Both the position numbers and the translations under genes were made by a program. 39,877 bases of DNA from Pilaira anomala (lineage: Eukaryota; Mucoromycota; Mucoromycetes; Mucorales; Mucoraceae), in NCBI GenBank assembly GCA_025716855.1, contig JAIXMQ010000128.1:1-39877 (forward strand), in the 5' to 3' direction. Each line of letters starts with the position of its first letter. Positions within the stretch are counted from its first letter, which is position 1. Of the stretch, positions 1-9,808 are shown piece by piece. The notes beneath the pieces are model-generated. The model was not told where the DNA came from, searched no databases, and saw only the letters and a list, made by a program, of their open reading frames with translations.

Positions 1-268
1 TTCCACTGGCGTACTTGTAGTAGGTGGTATACAGGTCCAAAACCTTCAAGATATTTGGATCCAGGATGACGATGGATTGATAAAAAAAACTATCGAAAAG
101 GTCGTTTAAGTTATTTGTGTGCCAGCAGTCTTCCAGGGGAATGGTTGCCATCGCAGCGATCCTTCTTGTTAAGTTATCACGTACTGCGAAAATGTGCTCT
201 GTGGTATCGAAAGCAATTCTGTCCAAATGATCGCGAAAATCTTTATACAAACGGACTCCTCTGCGCAT
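1..268 (-). CDS. Partial hypothetical protein running off the left edge
   Basis: An ATG at 268 on the minus strand opens a frame that stays open for 89 codons to the window edge, without an intron. The visible N-terminus starts MRRGVRLYKDFRDHLDRIAF, is charged and mixed, and shows no signal peptide or membrane segment. The composition looks like real protein (balanced charged residues, several aromatic residues, one Trp) rather than the Lys/Ile/Phe-rich translation of AT-rich spacer. I do not recognise the family. The surroundings are relic-rich, so it may belong to a mobile element. The start is the first ATG after an AT-rich leader; the 3' part is outside the window. Confidence 0.5.
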   Translation of the reverse strand, partial: MRRGVRLYKDFRDHLDRIAFDTTEHIFAVRDNLTRRIAAMATIPLEDCWHTNNLNDLFDSFFYQSIVILDPNILKVLDLYTTYYKYASG

Positions 269-343
269 TTTTGAGTAATTGATATAAAGTGGAGTAAAAA
301 AAAAAAGAGAAAAGAAAGGGGTTTTATAGCCTTTACTTTATAT

Positions 344-366
344 CTTTTGTTCGATATATTAAGAGA
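344..366 (-). repeat. Inverted copy of the 27-bp repeat unit
   Basis: The minus strand here reads as the same unit (CTTAATATATCGAACAAAAG) that is tandemly repeated on the plus strand from about 689. It is an isolated diverged copy in inverted orientation about 330 bp away. Confidence 0.45.
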
Positions 367-556
367 TTAAATACAGGGGTTAATGGCAGGATTAACAACA
401 GTTTTTAACTGTAATTTTTTTTTTCTGGGGCAGTGAATACCTGTAAGAAACTTACAATAAGACCCTTATTTTCTGAGGTAGGTCACAATCTGTTTCGGTT
501 CTTGGCAGGATTAATTAACAGTTGTTAATTGTATGTAACTTCTTGTACTTTTTTTT

Positions 557-680
557 CCCCCAAGAAAACCTAGTACTTTGTTGTTAGGCCTGCTTGCATG
601 ATACAGGCTTTCAATAGTACCCCAAGAAAACGAGTAGTTTGTTGTTAGCTCTGCTAGAATGAAACAGGTTTTTTAACCGG
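557..680. repeat. 62-bp imperfect tandem duplication
   Basis: Two copies offset by 62 bp share CCAAGAAAAC, then AGT, then TTTGTTGTTAG, then TGCT, then ATGA or ATGAAACAGG-like ends. Copy one begins about 557 and copy two about 619. They have diverged by substitutions, so the duplication is not recent. No coding content is seen. Confidence 0.6.
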
Positions 681-688
681 ACTTTATA

Positions 689-805
689 ATTCCTAATATG
701 TCGAACAAAAGAGAGATTCCTAATATGTCGAACAAAGAGAGATTCCTAATATGTTGAACAAAGAGAGATTCTTAATATGTTAAACAAAAGTTCCCAATAT
801 GTTGT
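689..805. repeat. 26-27-bp tandem repeat, about 4.5 copies
   Basis: The unit ATTCCTAATATGTCGAACAA plus AGAGAG starts at 689, 716, 742 and 768, with a partial copy near 790. Copies differ at single bases (TCGAAC, TTGAAC, TTAAAC). The period changes from 27 to 26 bp through loss of one A in an A-run. Confidence 0.75.
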
Positions 806-1374
806 CCTAATAGTTATGATGAACAAACACTATAACCGAAAGTATGCTAGTTTCCACCAAATTGGTGAATATGGCCCTCATTTTTTTTTCTACAGCCAAT
901 CAAATTATAGCGTTTAACTTTTAGATATTCAAAGAGAATAGAGATAAAAAAAGAATGATTTTTTCTCTTAAAATACATATTAAAATCATGGGTGAGGGTT
1001 ATAAAAATGATATCTATATATTTTTATCCAAAAATAACCATGATATTCTTATATATAGCTCATTATTAAACACCTGTTTCTGAATATCCACGTAAATTAG
1101 TATTTTTGTCTTGATAGATGGAATATTTGCCAATTTTACCCAATTAAATTAAAAAGTTCACCTCCCTTTTTTTTCCCCTAATTTTTTTTTAACGTCAAAT
1201 AAACGTTCAGGTCAAATAAATAACTACCATCGAAACTTTCATTATCCTGTGTTTTTAAAATAAACTCTTTTCGTGTTATCATTCTTTCTTTGTTAGTTTG
1301 AATATTCAGAGAGAGAAGAAATATGATAATAAAGTGATATCTTTAATAATTGTAAGGCCTGATCATCTTTTCTT
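806..1374. other. AT-rich spacer
   Basis: Mostly A/T with many poly(T) and poly(A) runs. A 106-codon open frame at 1298-1618 is Lys/Ile/His-rich and overlaps the better RT-like frame, so it is not called. No supported gene, RNA or promoter. Confidence 0.5.
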
Positions 1375-1737
1375 TTGCTCTTGGTTTCACTTTCTAAAAT
1401 ATTGCCTTTTATTTCAACAACAGGCGAAATACAAAATCAACATCATCGCTTCCCTCAACTTTCTCAAACACAACATATTAGTTATTATCGAAGCAGAAGT
1501 AACGGAGAGGATTCATACAGATTATCAACACTATCACTCAGGTTTTCATTCGACATTGCTTACTGTAATATTTACAAGATCTATTACAATGAAATTGAAC
1601 AAAAACTATCAAATCTAGACTTCTTGGTCAACCAAAAGAAATCCCAAGTAGCTCCTTCTTCAACCACAATTCAACGTCTTGGTTTTCTCATCAACAAAGA
1701 AAGTATGACCCTCACAGTATCTACCAACAAAATATGA
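1375..1737 (+). pseudogene. Reverse-transcriptase fragment (retrotransposon relic)
   Basis: The last 50 or so residues of this frame (about 1590-1737) read as a retroelement reverse-transcriptase segment: a LDFLVNQKKSQVAPS block followed by TTIQRLGFLINKESMTLTVS. The pattern [LV]N..KS...P...[I]..LGF.I[ND]...MTL.[VL] is the one seen just after the catalytic YxDD region in DIRS-like and some gypsy-like elements. The YxDD box itself is not visible upstream, and the frame stops right after the block. The upstream part of the frame is not recognisable. This is what remains of an old copy: a short fragment, not a working element. DIRS versus gypsy affiliation is inferred from the wording of the motif only. 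Confidence 0.55.
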
Positions 1738-2360
1738 GATATACGTTGTATAACTCAAAATTATTACATCAAACTACTCTAAAACTAACGGCGTTGACAT
1801 CTTTTACTGGAAATGCATTAACACCTTTTTTTTAGTATTATTGCTAGCAAAGTTACATATTAGATAGTTAATTGAACAGAGAATTGCTATGGAATCATCG
1901 ACACTCATCCGTTAACTACATTGTACAATGATGGATTTAACATTTACAACAATGATGGAATAATCATTCTTTTAGGTATCCCCAAAAAACATCATCACAA
2001 CGGTATACAGGACTATATATGACAGGTTGGGGTATAGTTGATGGAATAAAAACTATTTCTGATACTTGAAATCAAGAGAACCAAATATAACATAATATAG
2101 AATATCCCGAGTTATTCATTTATTTAATTATACAAAATCAATGATATTAAGGTAAATCATTACAAATTTATCGCAACACCTCACTACTGTTGTCTCCTGC
2201 CATATTTAATTTAGCAGATGCAACAGTTGCCTAGAGCTCGAAACAACGCTGTTTACGATTGTCAAGTATTTTAATGGATAGCAGATACGCAGGGCTTGAA
2301 AATATTAAAAAAAAAAAAAGAGTAAAGAATTTAATGTGCATATAAATAATAAATAATTTC

Positions 2361-2407
<47 letters not shown>

Positions 2408-2689
2408 TGGTACCCGTATAATGCTTATAATATAATTTATAGCATAAAAAAAATAGGAGACAAAAATTGTGAGCGTAAAAAAAAACGCCCTCCAACGTAT
2501 TCAACTCGCATAAATTGCCACTTACAATTAATGTAGGCAGAATAAAAAACAGTTAAAGAGTAGAATTTATAGTTTTATGTTATAAACAGAAGCAATGATA
2601 TATTAAAAATATGTGCTTTTTTTATTTATTAATAGCTAGGTAAAAAAAAAGTGTTTCTCTAGGTTCTCAAAGTAATTATAAAAACTACA
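1738..2689. other. AT-rich spacer with a 42-bp poly(T) tract
   Basis: There is no convincing coding stretch. A pure T run occupies 2362-2403, and several A runs of 8-13 bp flank it. The poly(T) could be the reverse complement of an old retroposed poly(A) tail, but no adjacent retrogene is recognisable. Confidence 0.5.
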
Positions 2690-3541
2690 ATGATACTAAC
2701 AGGACAACAGCCACGAGAAGGCGGAAACACATCTGGTCCCAAAAATATTACCGCTTGTAAAGTGTTAATGGATGCAATAAAACCCATGATACGATCAAAT
2801 GGATCTGCTCATGCAAGCATATTGTTTCAGACGTACGATTACGTCCCGCGGTCTATTTACCCGCAACCAACTAACGGTACCCTATTCTGTATCGTCAAAC
2901 AAGTAGAAGATAAAAACCACTCGACTAACGAGACATACAATCAAGACATCCCGCTCTTACTACTTATTATCCGTACCGAATACCAACAAGCAAAGAATTC
3001 TGATTATAGAACAGGGCGCACCGGTCAAGGGTCCTTGCTTCCTTCTCGCCTGAGCCGAAGCCCAACTTGTATGATACCAGCTTATTTACTTCACTATAGG
3101 GCCCTTGCTTTACATTCAATGAGGCTGTTACGATTACCACAAAACGGAGGACACATGCCCAGACTACTCAAAACTTTTGACCAGCGAAAATCATCCACAT
3201 GATATAAAATAGCGTACCCTGCCACTAATATCTTAAGACTGAACCAGATTACCAAATAAGACTTCCAAACAACAACTCACTTGCTCCTCTTATATATTAC
3301 CTCTTCGTCAAATGCAGTGCTTATTTTATTTCAAAGAATTACATCAGATCAACTCTATGCTGAACCACTTTGGTTTGCAGATCTCTGAGGTAATTTTTAT
3401 ACAAAAGTATTAGGGATTGCCTGCTACGTCTCGGGTGAATCGTATCTACATAGTACTTCTCAATATGTCTAACATGGAAGCTTGCACTATAATAGTATTA
3501 TGGTGATACATAATGATGATACAGATATGTTGAATTATTGG
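2690..3541 (+). pseudogene. Decayed protein-coding gene with in-frame stops
   Basis: A 170-codon open frame (2690-3202) is followed, in the same frame, by about 110 more codons of protein-like sequence interrupted by four stops: TGA at 3200, TAA near 3257, TGA near 3371 and TAA near 3467. The stretch between stops reads convincingly as protein, for example LLLLYITSSSNAVLILFQRI, SDQLYAEPLWFADL and GIACYVSGESYLHSTSQY, and ends near HNDDTDMLNYW. At least two stops could arise from single C-to-T changes of CGA or CAA codons. I do not recognise the family. It reads as a decayed gene of at least 280 residues rather than chance ORFs, because frame and composition persist across each stop. Confidence 0.5.
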
Positions 3542-4895
3542 TAACTTTACGTATGAAACTGGTGAATTTTCTGTCTATGATGAAGCGAAAGTAAGTAGGT
3601 GTGTTAGTGTTTGTTGCAGCTTTCTTCCATCTCAACAACACCTTCAGAACTTTAGATTTATTTCCCTTCCAGCTTCTTGCCCTTCAAATTTTCTCCCACA
3701 GTCGGTCTTGTTTGGTCTTGATGAAGAGTCCACTTGATCGAGGTTTACAGCCGACTTGGTTTTCTTCTACTGGGATCATATCTTTTGCTTGGTGTTTCTA
3801 GAATGTCAACCATCATTTTTTTTAAATTTTATATTTTTTTTTTTGTTTTTTTTCTGGATTTTTGGGTCTACTTTTTGAAGAGAGGGGTGGTTGGTCTATA
3901 AAATTGTCTAAACAAAATATGTAATTTTTGTTGTAAAGTGCGTAAAAAGAGTAAAAACCGCGAAAGAAAGAGTTGTTTATTTAGACATGATAATACAAAA
4001 TAAGTAATATGATTTGCTTTAGTCTTCTTTTTGTGGTGAATCCACAATAGTAAATATGGTAGATCTAAATCATAGCCAGTAAAATTGAGCATGCTTAATA
4101 AACTATCGTAATTTACAATGGATAAATAAATAATTCCTTCCAAGCATATATGATTCGCTTGGATATTATATTCAAATGGATAAACATAAACTATCTTTAA
4201 AGATACACATCCTTCAATTATATCAATTGAATGAATGGTATAATAATTATCATGACAATATTACATATATAAAAGCCTAAACCATCTACCGACATTATTA
4301 GTATAAATAGGATACATTATTTAGACAACATAGCATAACTTGATCTTTATTTTTATAATAAAATCTACCCCGAAAGGGACTCTACATATACTTTTATATC
4401 TACTGTTTTTTTTTTACTACTTTTTTCCCGCAAGAAATATTCTCCAAATTGGAGCCTATTTCTTCACACTTTTTATTAAATCAACGAAAAAAATAAAAGG
4501 GATAAATTAATTAAATATGAGGATTTTTTTTCTTATGTCGTATTTGCATCATCTCTACTTATATAAACATAAGTAGATCAGGATATATAAAGATGATTAT
4601 TATAGGGGGTTTCAATCCGCAACTTAGAACTTAAAACTTAAAAACTGAATCGGAAAATATATAATTCCTATTTAATAAATTCTTTGAGATTTTTCTGCGG
4701 TTTGAGCGGGTTACTTAATACTTAAAACTTATTGTCTTCAAATATGCGTATCTGTTTTCCAAGCCAATATTTTATTATATTACTAAATTATATAATGTTA
4801 ACTATTTTTTTTATTACCAAATGTGATCAAAGATGCCCAAAGAAGATATTGAATAGATATATATATATAATTAACAAAATCAAACAGGTTTTTAT
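3542..4895. other. Spacer without a supported gene
   Basis: A 66-codon plus-strand frame at 3601-3801 and a 91-codon minus-strand frame at 3868-4143 are present. Both have low-complexity hydrophobic or AT-driven composition and no recognisable motif. The 3600-3800 stretch is less AT-rich than its surroundings and may be an eroded exon. The rest is AT-rich. Confidence 0.4.
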
Positions 4896-5130
4896 TTATT
4901 CGATTTTATTTAAAATCTCCACCTGTCTATCCACCCTCTTTTTATACTCTTCGTCACTCAAGACGTTTGCTTCGTGCATACTCTTGTAAGTATCTATTAC
5001 TGCACGAAGCTTTTCCCAACCTGAGATTCTCGTCTTCTCTTTTCTGGTTCCTTTCACTGTTCGCCTTTTCCCACTCAAATTTCTCCTCCTCCAGTCTAAC
5101 CTTCATTGACATATGGTCGACTACATTCAC
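4896..5130 (-). pseudogene. Frameshifted coiled-coil C-terminus of a lost gene
   Basis: On the minus strand, one frame reads VDHMSMKVRLEEEKFEWEKA then NSERNQKREDENLRLGK (about 5117-5010). After a one-base shift at the GGGAAAAG run it continues as WEKLRAVIDTYKSMHEANVL then SDEEYKKRVDRQVEILNKIE and a stop at 4896. Together these make one continuous charged helix typical of the C-terminal coiled coil of transposon-associated Myb/SANT-like proteins of Mucoromycota; that affiliation is inferred. A further shift seems needed upstream near 5135, where a Gln/Pro/His-rich linker appears in another frame. The frameshifts mark it as broken. Confidence 0.5.
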
Positions 5131-6253
5131 AACAGAGGGTCCTTGTGGTTATGGTGCCCATATTCCTGATAACTTGTCGAATAACATGCCTGAAATGAAC
5201 CAGGAGTATGGGCAGGAGCAACAGGAAACAGCAAGCCTCGCTGTTTCCACGAGTAAGCCATTTCGGGAAGCTGAGAGCGGTCCTAAGCTGAGGCTCATAA
5301 TGATGAAAACCAAAATGTTGCCGAAGCGAAGACTAAAAATGTGGTACTAGGCTTTCCAAGCCACGCTTTATTTTCAATATTATAATAAAATTTTCTTTGA
5401 ACTCCTATTTCGTTACATCTTTCTATGCTAGCTATTTATCTGTCTATCTAATATATATATATATATATATTTTTTTTTGCTTCTAAACTGATTTGAGTTG
5501 CTGCTACGAGTTGATTATCTCCTTCCCGCGCGTCGTCCGTGCAGTTTTATTTATTTATCATGACATCTTCACCAAACAGATATTAAAGGGATGATAATTG
5601 GTATTATTATAAACTTTAGTAATACGAGGACACATTCTTTTGTTCGATATTGTCAGTTCATGTTAGTAATGCTATTGGCCTGTAAAGATTAATGACCAAC
5701 TTTTGATGATTCTATTTTCTGACAAGCGTATTCTGCGTCTGTAGTAGTAGACCTTGAGTCGTTCATGAGTGGTTCGTGCAGTTGAATCTGCGTGCGACAA
5801 TAACACGATATATGTATAGCACACGCCCACCTTCACCCACCCAGCAGTACATAAACTGGCAACAACCTATATAATCAACTCCTAATGTCGAAACCTTTCA
5901 AGAGAAATTAAGCTAGTATTTTTTTTTTTTAAAAAAAAAACATTTACTGAAGAACCTAACCTGAACGTGTTCGATGAAAAATTGAAGATCAAAATATACG
6001 AGAAATGAAGTGATATGTAGCAGCTACTCATAATCAAATTTTTCTAAAAATGACTACTTGACCAAACAAGAACCCTTAATTAAAGCAAGAGTTTCCGAAT
6101 CACCAGGCGTAATTATACCACTGTAATAATAACTATCGTAAAATACTTGAAGAATACAAGGAAATATCGAGTAAGGTGTACTGAAACTGCCGCACTCACA
6201 AGAAATTAAGGAGGCCTCTGAAAAAAATAACTATCAATTATTTCTTTAATTCT
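5131..6253. other. Spacer, no supported gene
   Basis: Contains an (AT)n tract near 5450-5470, an A/T palindromic run near 5920-5940 and a less AT-rich patch at 5700-5870. No frame gives recognisable protein. No RNA gene seen. Confidence 0.4.
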
Positions 6254-6458
6254 CTTACGAAATACAAAATCTGTTCTCACTGCTGCACAAGAAGCATCTA
6301 TCAAGGTATCAGAAGCTGTAGCTTTAGCTGCTAAATCAGTTATTACTGTAGAGCAAAATACAGCTCCTCATTTTCCCTCAAATTCAAAAAGAACTTATGT
6401 TTTTCTTCTAACAGGATCATCAGCTGCACAAGCTTATAACATCAATTTCACAACTGTT
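6254..6458 (+). pseudogene. Coding relic into which the transposon inserted
   Basis: The frame beginning about 6254 reads SVLTAAQEASIKVSEAVALA, AKSVITVEQN, then TAPHFPSNSKRTYVFLLTGS, SAAQAYNINFTTV. It has the Ala-rich helical composition of a real protein and is cut at 6458 by the left end of the transposon. Joining the flanks on paper across the TA duplication gives more coding-like but broken sequence after 9808. The family is not firmly recognised; it resembles the N-terminal region of retroelement polyproteins only loosely. Confidence 0.35.
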
Positions 6459-6459
6459 A

Positions 6460-6491
6460 CAGTGCATCTATTCTTAAATCGAAAATTTTTA
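6460..6491 (+). repeat. Left terminal inverted repeat (32 bp)
   Basis: Starts CAGTGCATCTATTCTTAAAT, continues CGAAAATTTTTA, and is identical to the reverse complement of 9775-9806. Preceded by TA at 6458-6459. Confidence 0.95.
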
Positions 6492-6995
6492 GCCCTACGA
6501 AATTTTTTTTATAAAATTGGAAATTTACTATTAAAAAAATTAATTTAATTGACCGGAATACATATATATCTATTAAATAAAGCATTTAAAAGAGATCTAT
6601 GGATAAAAAAATTTACTTTTGCTATATTTTTTTTTCAGATTACACTCATGAAATATCGACTTAATAGCAGGGCAGGCAGAAATTTGTCTGCCTATTTTCG
6701 GATTCCGAAATCAATATCGGAGCACGTTTAGCCAATAATATTGCAGGGTTATGTTACACCGGGGTTTAAAGTTTAGCAAAAGATGAGGCCATTTTTTTTA
6801 TACCCCATTGCAGTAATTATGAGTTCTATGTACAAGTGAAAAAAAAAAAAATCGAACATTGTTGGAACTCAATTCCATAATTGACACATTCAACGACACA
6901 AAAACCTTTATTTGGGACGTTCCTGAAAAGTTTATAATTTCTAAGTTCAACTTAACCAATTTGCATGATTTATAAATTTAACTCAATCAATATGC

Positions 6996-7150
6996 GCATA
7001 TCATACGAGCACGTATCATACGAGCACATATCTTACGAGCACATATCTTACGAGCACTTGTCATCGAAGGCTGTCAAACGAATACATATCATACGAGTAC
7101 ATATCATACGAGTACGTATCATACGAGCACTTGTCATCCAAGGCTGTCAA
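6996..7150 (+). repeat. 15-bp dyad repeat array in the transposon leader
   Basis: Seven copies of a 15-bp unit (A/G)TATC(A/T)TACGAG(C/T)AC lie in two blocks of four and three. Each block ends in the same 20-bp spacer, CTTGTCATCSAAGGCTGTCA (S = G or C). The core CGTATCATACG is a near-perfect palindrome around one central base. The array sits about 500 bp inside the left TIR and 100 bp before the transposase ATG. No counterpart is seen at the right end. Likely a protein-binding array for the transposase or a host regulator (inference). Confidence 0.85.
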
Positions 7151-7253
7151 TCCTGTGTTTACTCAATTTTTTTTTAAATATAAATATATCTCCTATTTCT
7201 CATAAAAAAAAACTATTATCTTTATTTTTATTTATAAACTTTTTAACTATACA

Positions 7254-9619
7254 ATGGGCAGACATAACAAAAGAATGATTCATTTATTGAGCATGCAAGA
7301 AAAGATTGCAAGAAGACGTGAAGAAGCTGCTACAAAGGAGGTCTTCAATGACAATGATAATGGTAAGCATCATTAAGAAATTAACAATATATAATTAAAT
7401 GCTCTTATTTATAATCTAATATTTTTTTATGTAGAAGTAACCATTAATAAGGTTCTTCAACATAAGGATGAGAATACAAAATTTCGTCGTAGTCTTGAAT
7501 TCTCGGATAGACATAAGCGTAGAAAACTCCAACAGAATAAGGAGATGGCTAAAGGAAGCATGACTTTGCATAGTTTCTTTGGTTCTAAATCGGATGTTTC
7601 CATGCAAGAAGCCGGTCCATTAGAAGATGAATTTTCTATTGAAGAAGAAGGATTCTCAATTCCAGAAGTAGCTCCCTTGCCAGTAGTATCTGAGCTTGAT
7701 AGAATTAAGAATGCTATGGAATTATTAAGTTTAGAATTATTACCAATGATTAATAAAAAGTCAAGTCAACAGGTTGAGGGAACCTTTGAAAACTACAAGC
7801 GTTTAGCAGTTTACGAATACTTCCTTTTTAGATTGGGTGGATCTAATAAAACTATTGCTTCATCCATGGCTGCCCAAAAGTACTGGCGTGAAAAGGCTAC
7901 GAATTACCGTACTAATATGATTATCAAGTATGCAAAAGAGTACATGGAAACAGGAAACATCACACCAAGTGCTCAAGGTAAACATAGCAAGCGAGTATCA
8001 GTCCTTGATGACAATGACATCAAGAGAAAGGTTATTGAGTGGTTCCGATCGGTCCCTAGAAGTCAAAGATCCATTCCTGCTTTACAAAATGAATTAAGAA
8101 ATGTGATTCTTCCTAACGCTGTTGATCTTTCTGAACTTCATGATGAACACGACACGAATAACGTAGCAACCAATCCTCTTTCTTCCGAATGTATTAGAAG
8201 AAAACTCATTCAATGGGGCTTTGATTTTAAATGCCTTAGTAAGTAATTGAAGTCAATATATAGTAGTAATTAAATATGAAGCTAACATTTAAAATTATTT
8301 TAGAAAATGCTGTATATTTCGATGGTCATGAAAGAGAGGACGTCATTGAATATCGCTTGTTGTGGTCAAGAAGAATAATGGAATATTCGAAGCTCACACA
8401 GGAGTATGATCCCCTTGATGTCAGTGTTGAACTTCCCTTGGTGTTACCTGCAGGCAAAAAACAGCATGTTTTTGTAACTCACGATGAAAGTACCTTCTAC
8501 AGCAATGACTACCAAAAGCATGCCTGGGTGGAAAAGGGTGAAAGCTACTGCCTTCCCAAGTCTCAAGGTAGAGCAATAATGGTGTCTGAATTCCATTGTA
8601 GGTGCCATGGTACAATGCGAGCTACAATCAATGGAAAGAATGTAACTTCCCGTACAATTTTTTACCCTGGGCAAGCAAATGATGGCTACTGGACAAGTAA
8701 GCACATGTTGAAGCAATTGGAGGAGGTAATGGTCTTGTTCAGTTTTATCCACCAAGACATGATTGCTATCTTTTGTTTCGACCAAAGTAGTAATCATAAG
8801 GCATTTGCTGAGGATGCTCTTGTTGCGAGTCGAATGAACATGTTGCCTCATGTAGTCAGCACAAGTGATGCTAAAGTTCGTGATGGTTACTACCAGAGGA
8901 TACGTGCTGATGGAACTACGATCACTGAGGTGCAATCAATGTATGTGGAAAAAAGCTACAATTATGCAGAAGTCCAAAGACTTCATAATCTTACAACAAT
9001 GGATCGACTTGTTAAAAGAGCAGCTATTATTGAGTTAGTTCATGCTAAAACAACTGTAAGTTAAAATTAAAAAAAAAAAATAAAAAAATAAATAAATCTA
9101 ACATTTTTTTATTTTCATTAGCCCAAGGTATACTTCAAGGGTTTAAAGGTTATCTTACAAGAGAGAAACCTATACAATGGTCAAAACAAAGATTGTCGTG
9201 GTATTGGATTGGATCGAGACGACTGTTGCGCCGTTCATTTAATGGCAAAACAACAAGACTTTTTGGATCAGAAGTCCGTATTGGAAGAGGCAATTACTAG
9301 ACAAGGTCACCTTTTTGAATTGTATCCAAGGTTTCATTGTGAGTGTAACCCAATTGAAAGGTTTTGGGGGGCAGCCAAGAAAATCGCAAGACAGAATTGT
9401 AACTACAATTTTAAGTCTTTAGAAAAAAATTTGGACTCGTTCTTGGATGCCGTTTCGCCTCCTGGAGAGCCACCTTTGTTGATCCGAAGATACTGGAATA
9501 AGAGCTTCAGATATGTAGCTGCTTATAGCGAAGGAAGTAATGCTGCTGAAGCCGTAGAGCTGGTGAAGGAGTTCTCAAAAGCTCAGAAATCTCATCGTAA
9601 ACTTCGTCTCAACCAATAA
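7254..9619 (+). CDS. DDE transposase, four exons, 720 aa
   Basis: Exons are 7254-7362, 7435-8238, 8304-9055 and 9122-9619; introns of 72, 65 and 66 nt have GTAAGC/GTAAGT donors and TAG acceptors, and frame is kept at each join. The N-terminus is basic (MGRHNKRMIHLLSMQEKIAR), followed by an acidic linker and a helical DNA-binding-like region. The catalytic core starts at the family signature DGHEREDVIEYR (D at 311). Candidate acidic triad: D365 in THDEST, D464 in CFDQSSNH, E634 in CNPIERFW. Between the second D and the E is a long insert with several Cys (CRG, DDCC, HCEC). The signature and CNPIERFW are common to a large fungal group of DDE endonuclease transposases. All exons are intact. It presumably cuts and pastes its own element through the 32-bp TIRs. 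Confidence 0.9.
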
Positions 9620-9774
9620 AAAAAAATATTTGTACGTTATTATAGTTCTCATTAATATTTTAAAAAGTGTTTCATTCATGTTTAGCATCATAAAACATTA
9701 GAACTTTCGCAATGAGCAAATTTTTTTTTTAGTGACGGAGTTTAAACCCTAAAATTCAGATTTTGTCCGTTTTT

Positions 9775-9806
9775 TAAAAATTTTCGATTTAAGAATAGAT
9801 GCACTG
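9775..9806 (-). repeat. Right terminal inverted repeat (32 bp)
   Basis: Exact reverse complement of 6460-6491; followed by the TA duplication at 9807-9808. Confidence 0.95.
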
Positions 9807-9808
9807 TA

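Larger units (their letters stand above)
6460..9806 (+). mobile_element. Complete DDE transposon with 32-bp TIRs and TA target duplication
   Basis: The element is 3347 bp. Its ends are perfect inverted repeats of 32 bp (6460-6491 and 9775-9806), both starting CAGTGCATC inward, and it is flanked by TA at 6458-6459 and 9807-9808. Inside are a four-exon transposase gene (7254-9619) with no stops or frameshifts, a 15-bp repeat array before the gene (about 6996-7150), and a short 3' region of about 155 bp. The TA duplication, TIR and DDE gene place it in the broad IS630/Tc1/mariner superfamily, but the 720-residue protein and the D-98-D-169-E spacing are far from canonical Tc1 or mariner. Perfect TIRs and an open gene suggest a young, possibly active copy. 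Confidence 0.92.

Noticed and set aside
6996..7150. Possible CRISPR-like array
   Set aside because: Units are 15 bp with no unique spacers, and the DNA is eukaryotic.
6965..7177. 70-codon ORF with repeated SYEHI pentapeptides
   Set aside because: It is only the translation of the 15-bp DNA repeat; after the 20-bp spacer the frame of the repeat changes, so there is no consistent peptide repeat.
8421..8935. Two minus-strand ORFs inside the transposase
   Set aside because: Antisense shadows of a well-supported exon with catalytic motifs.
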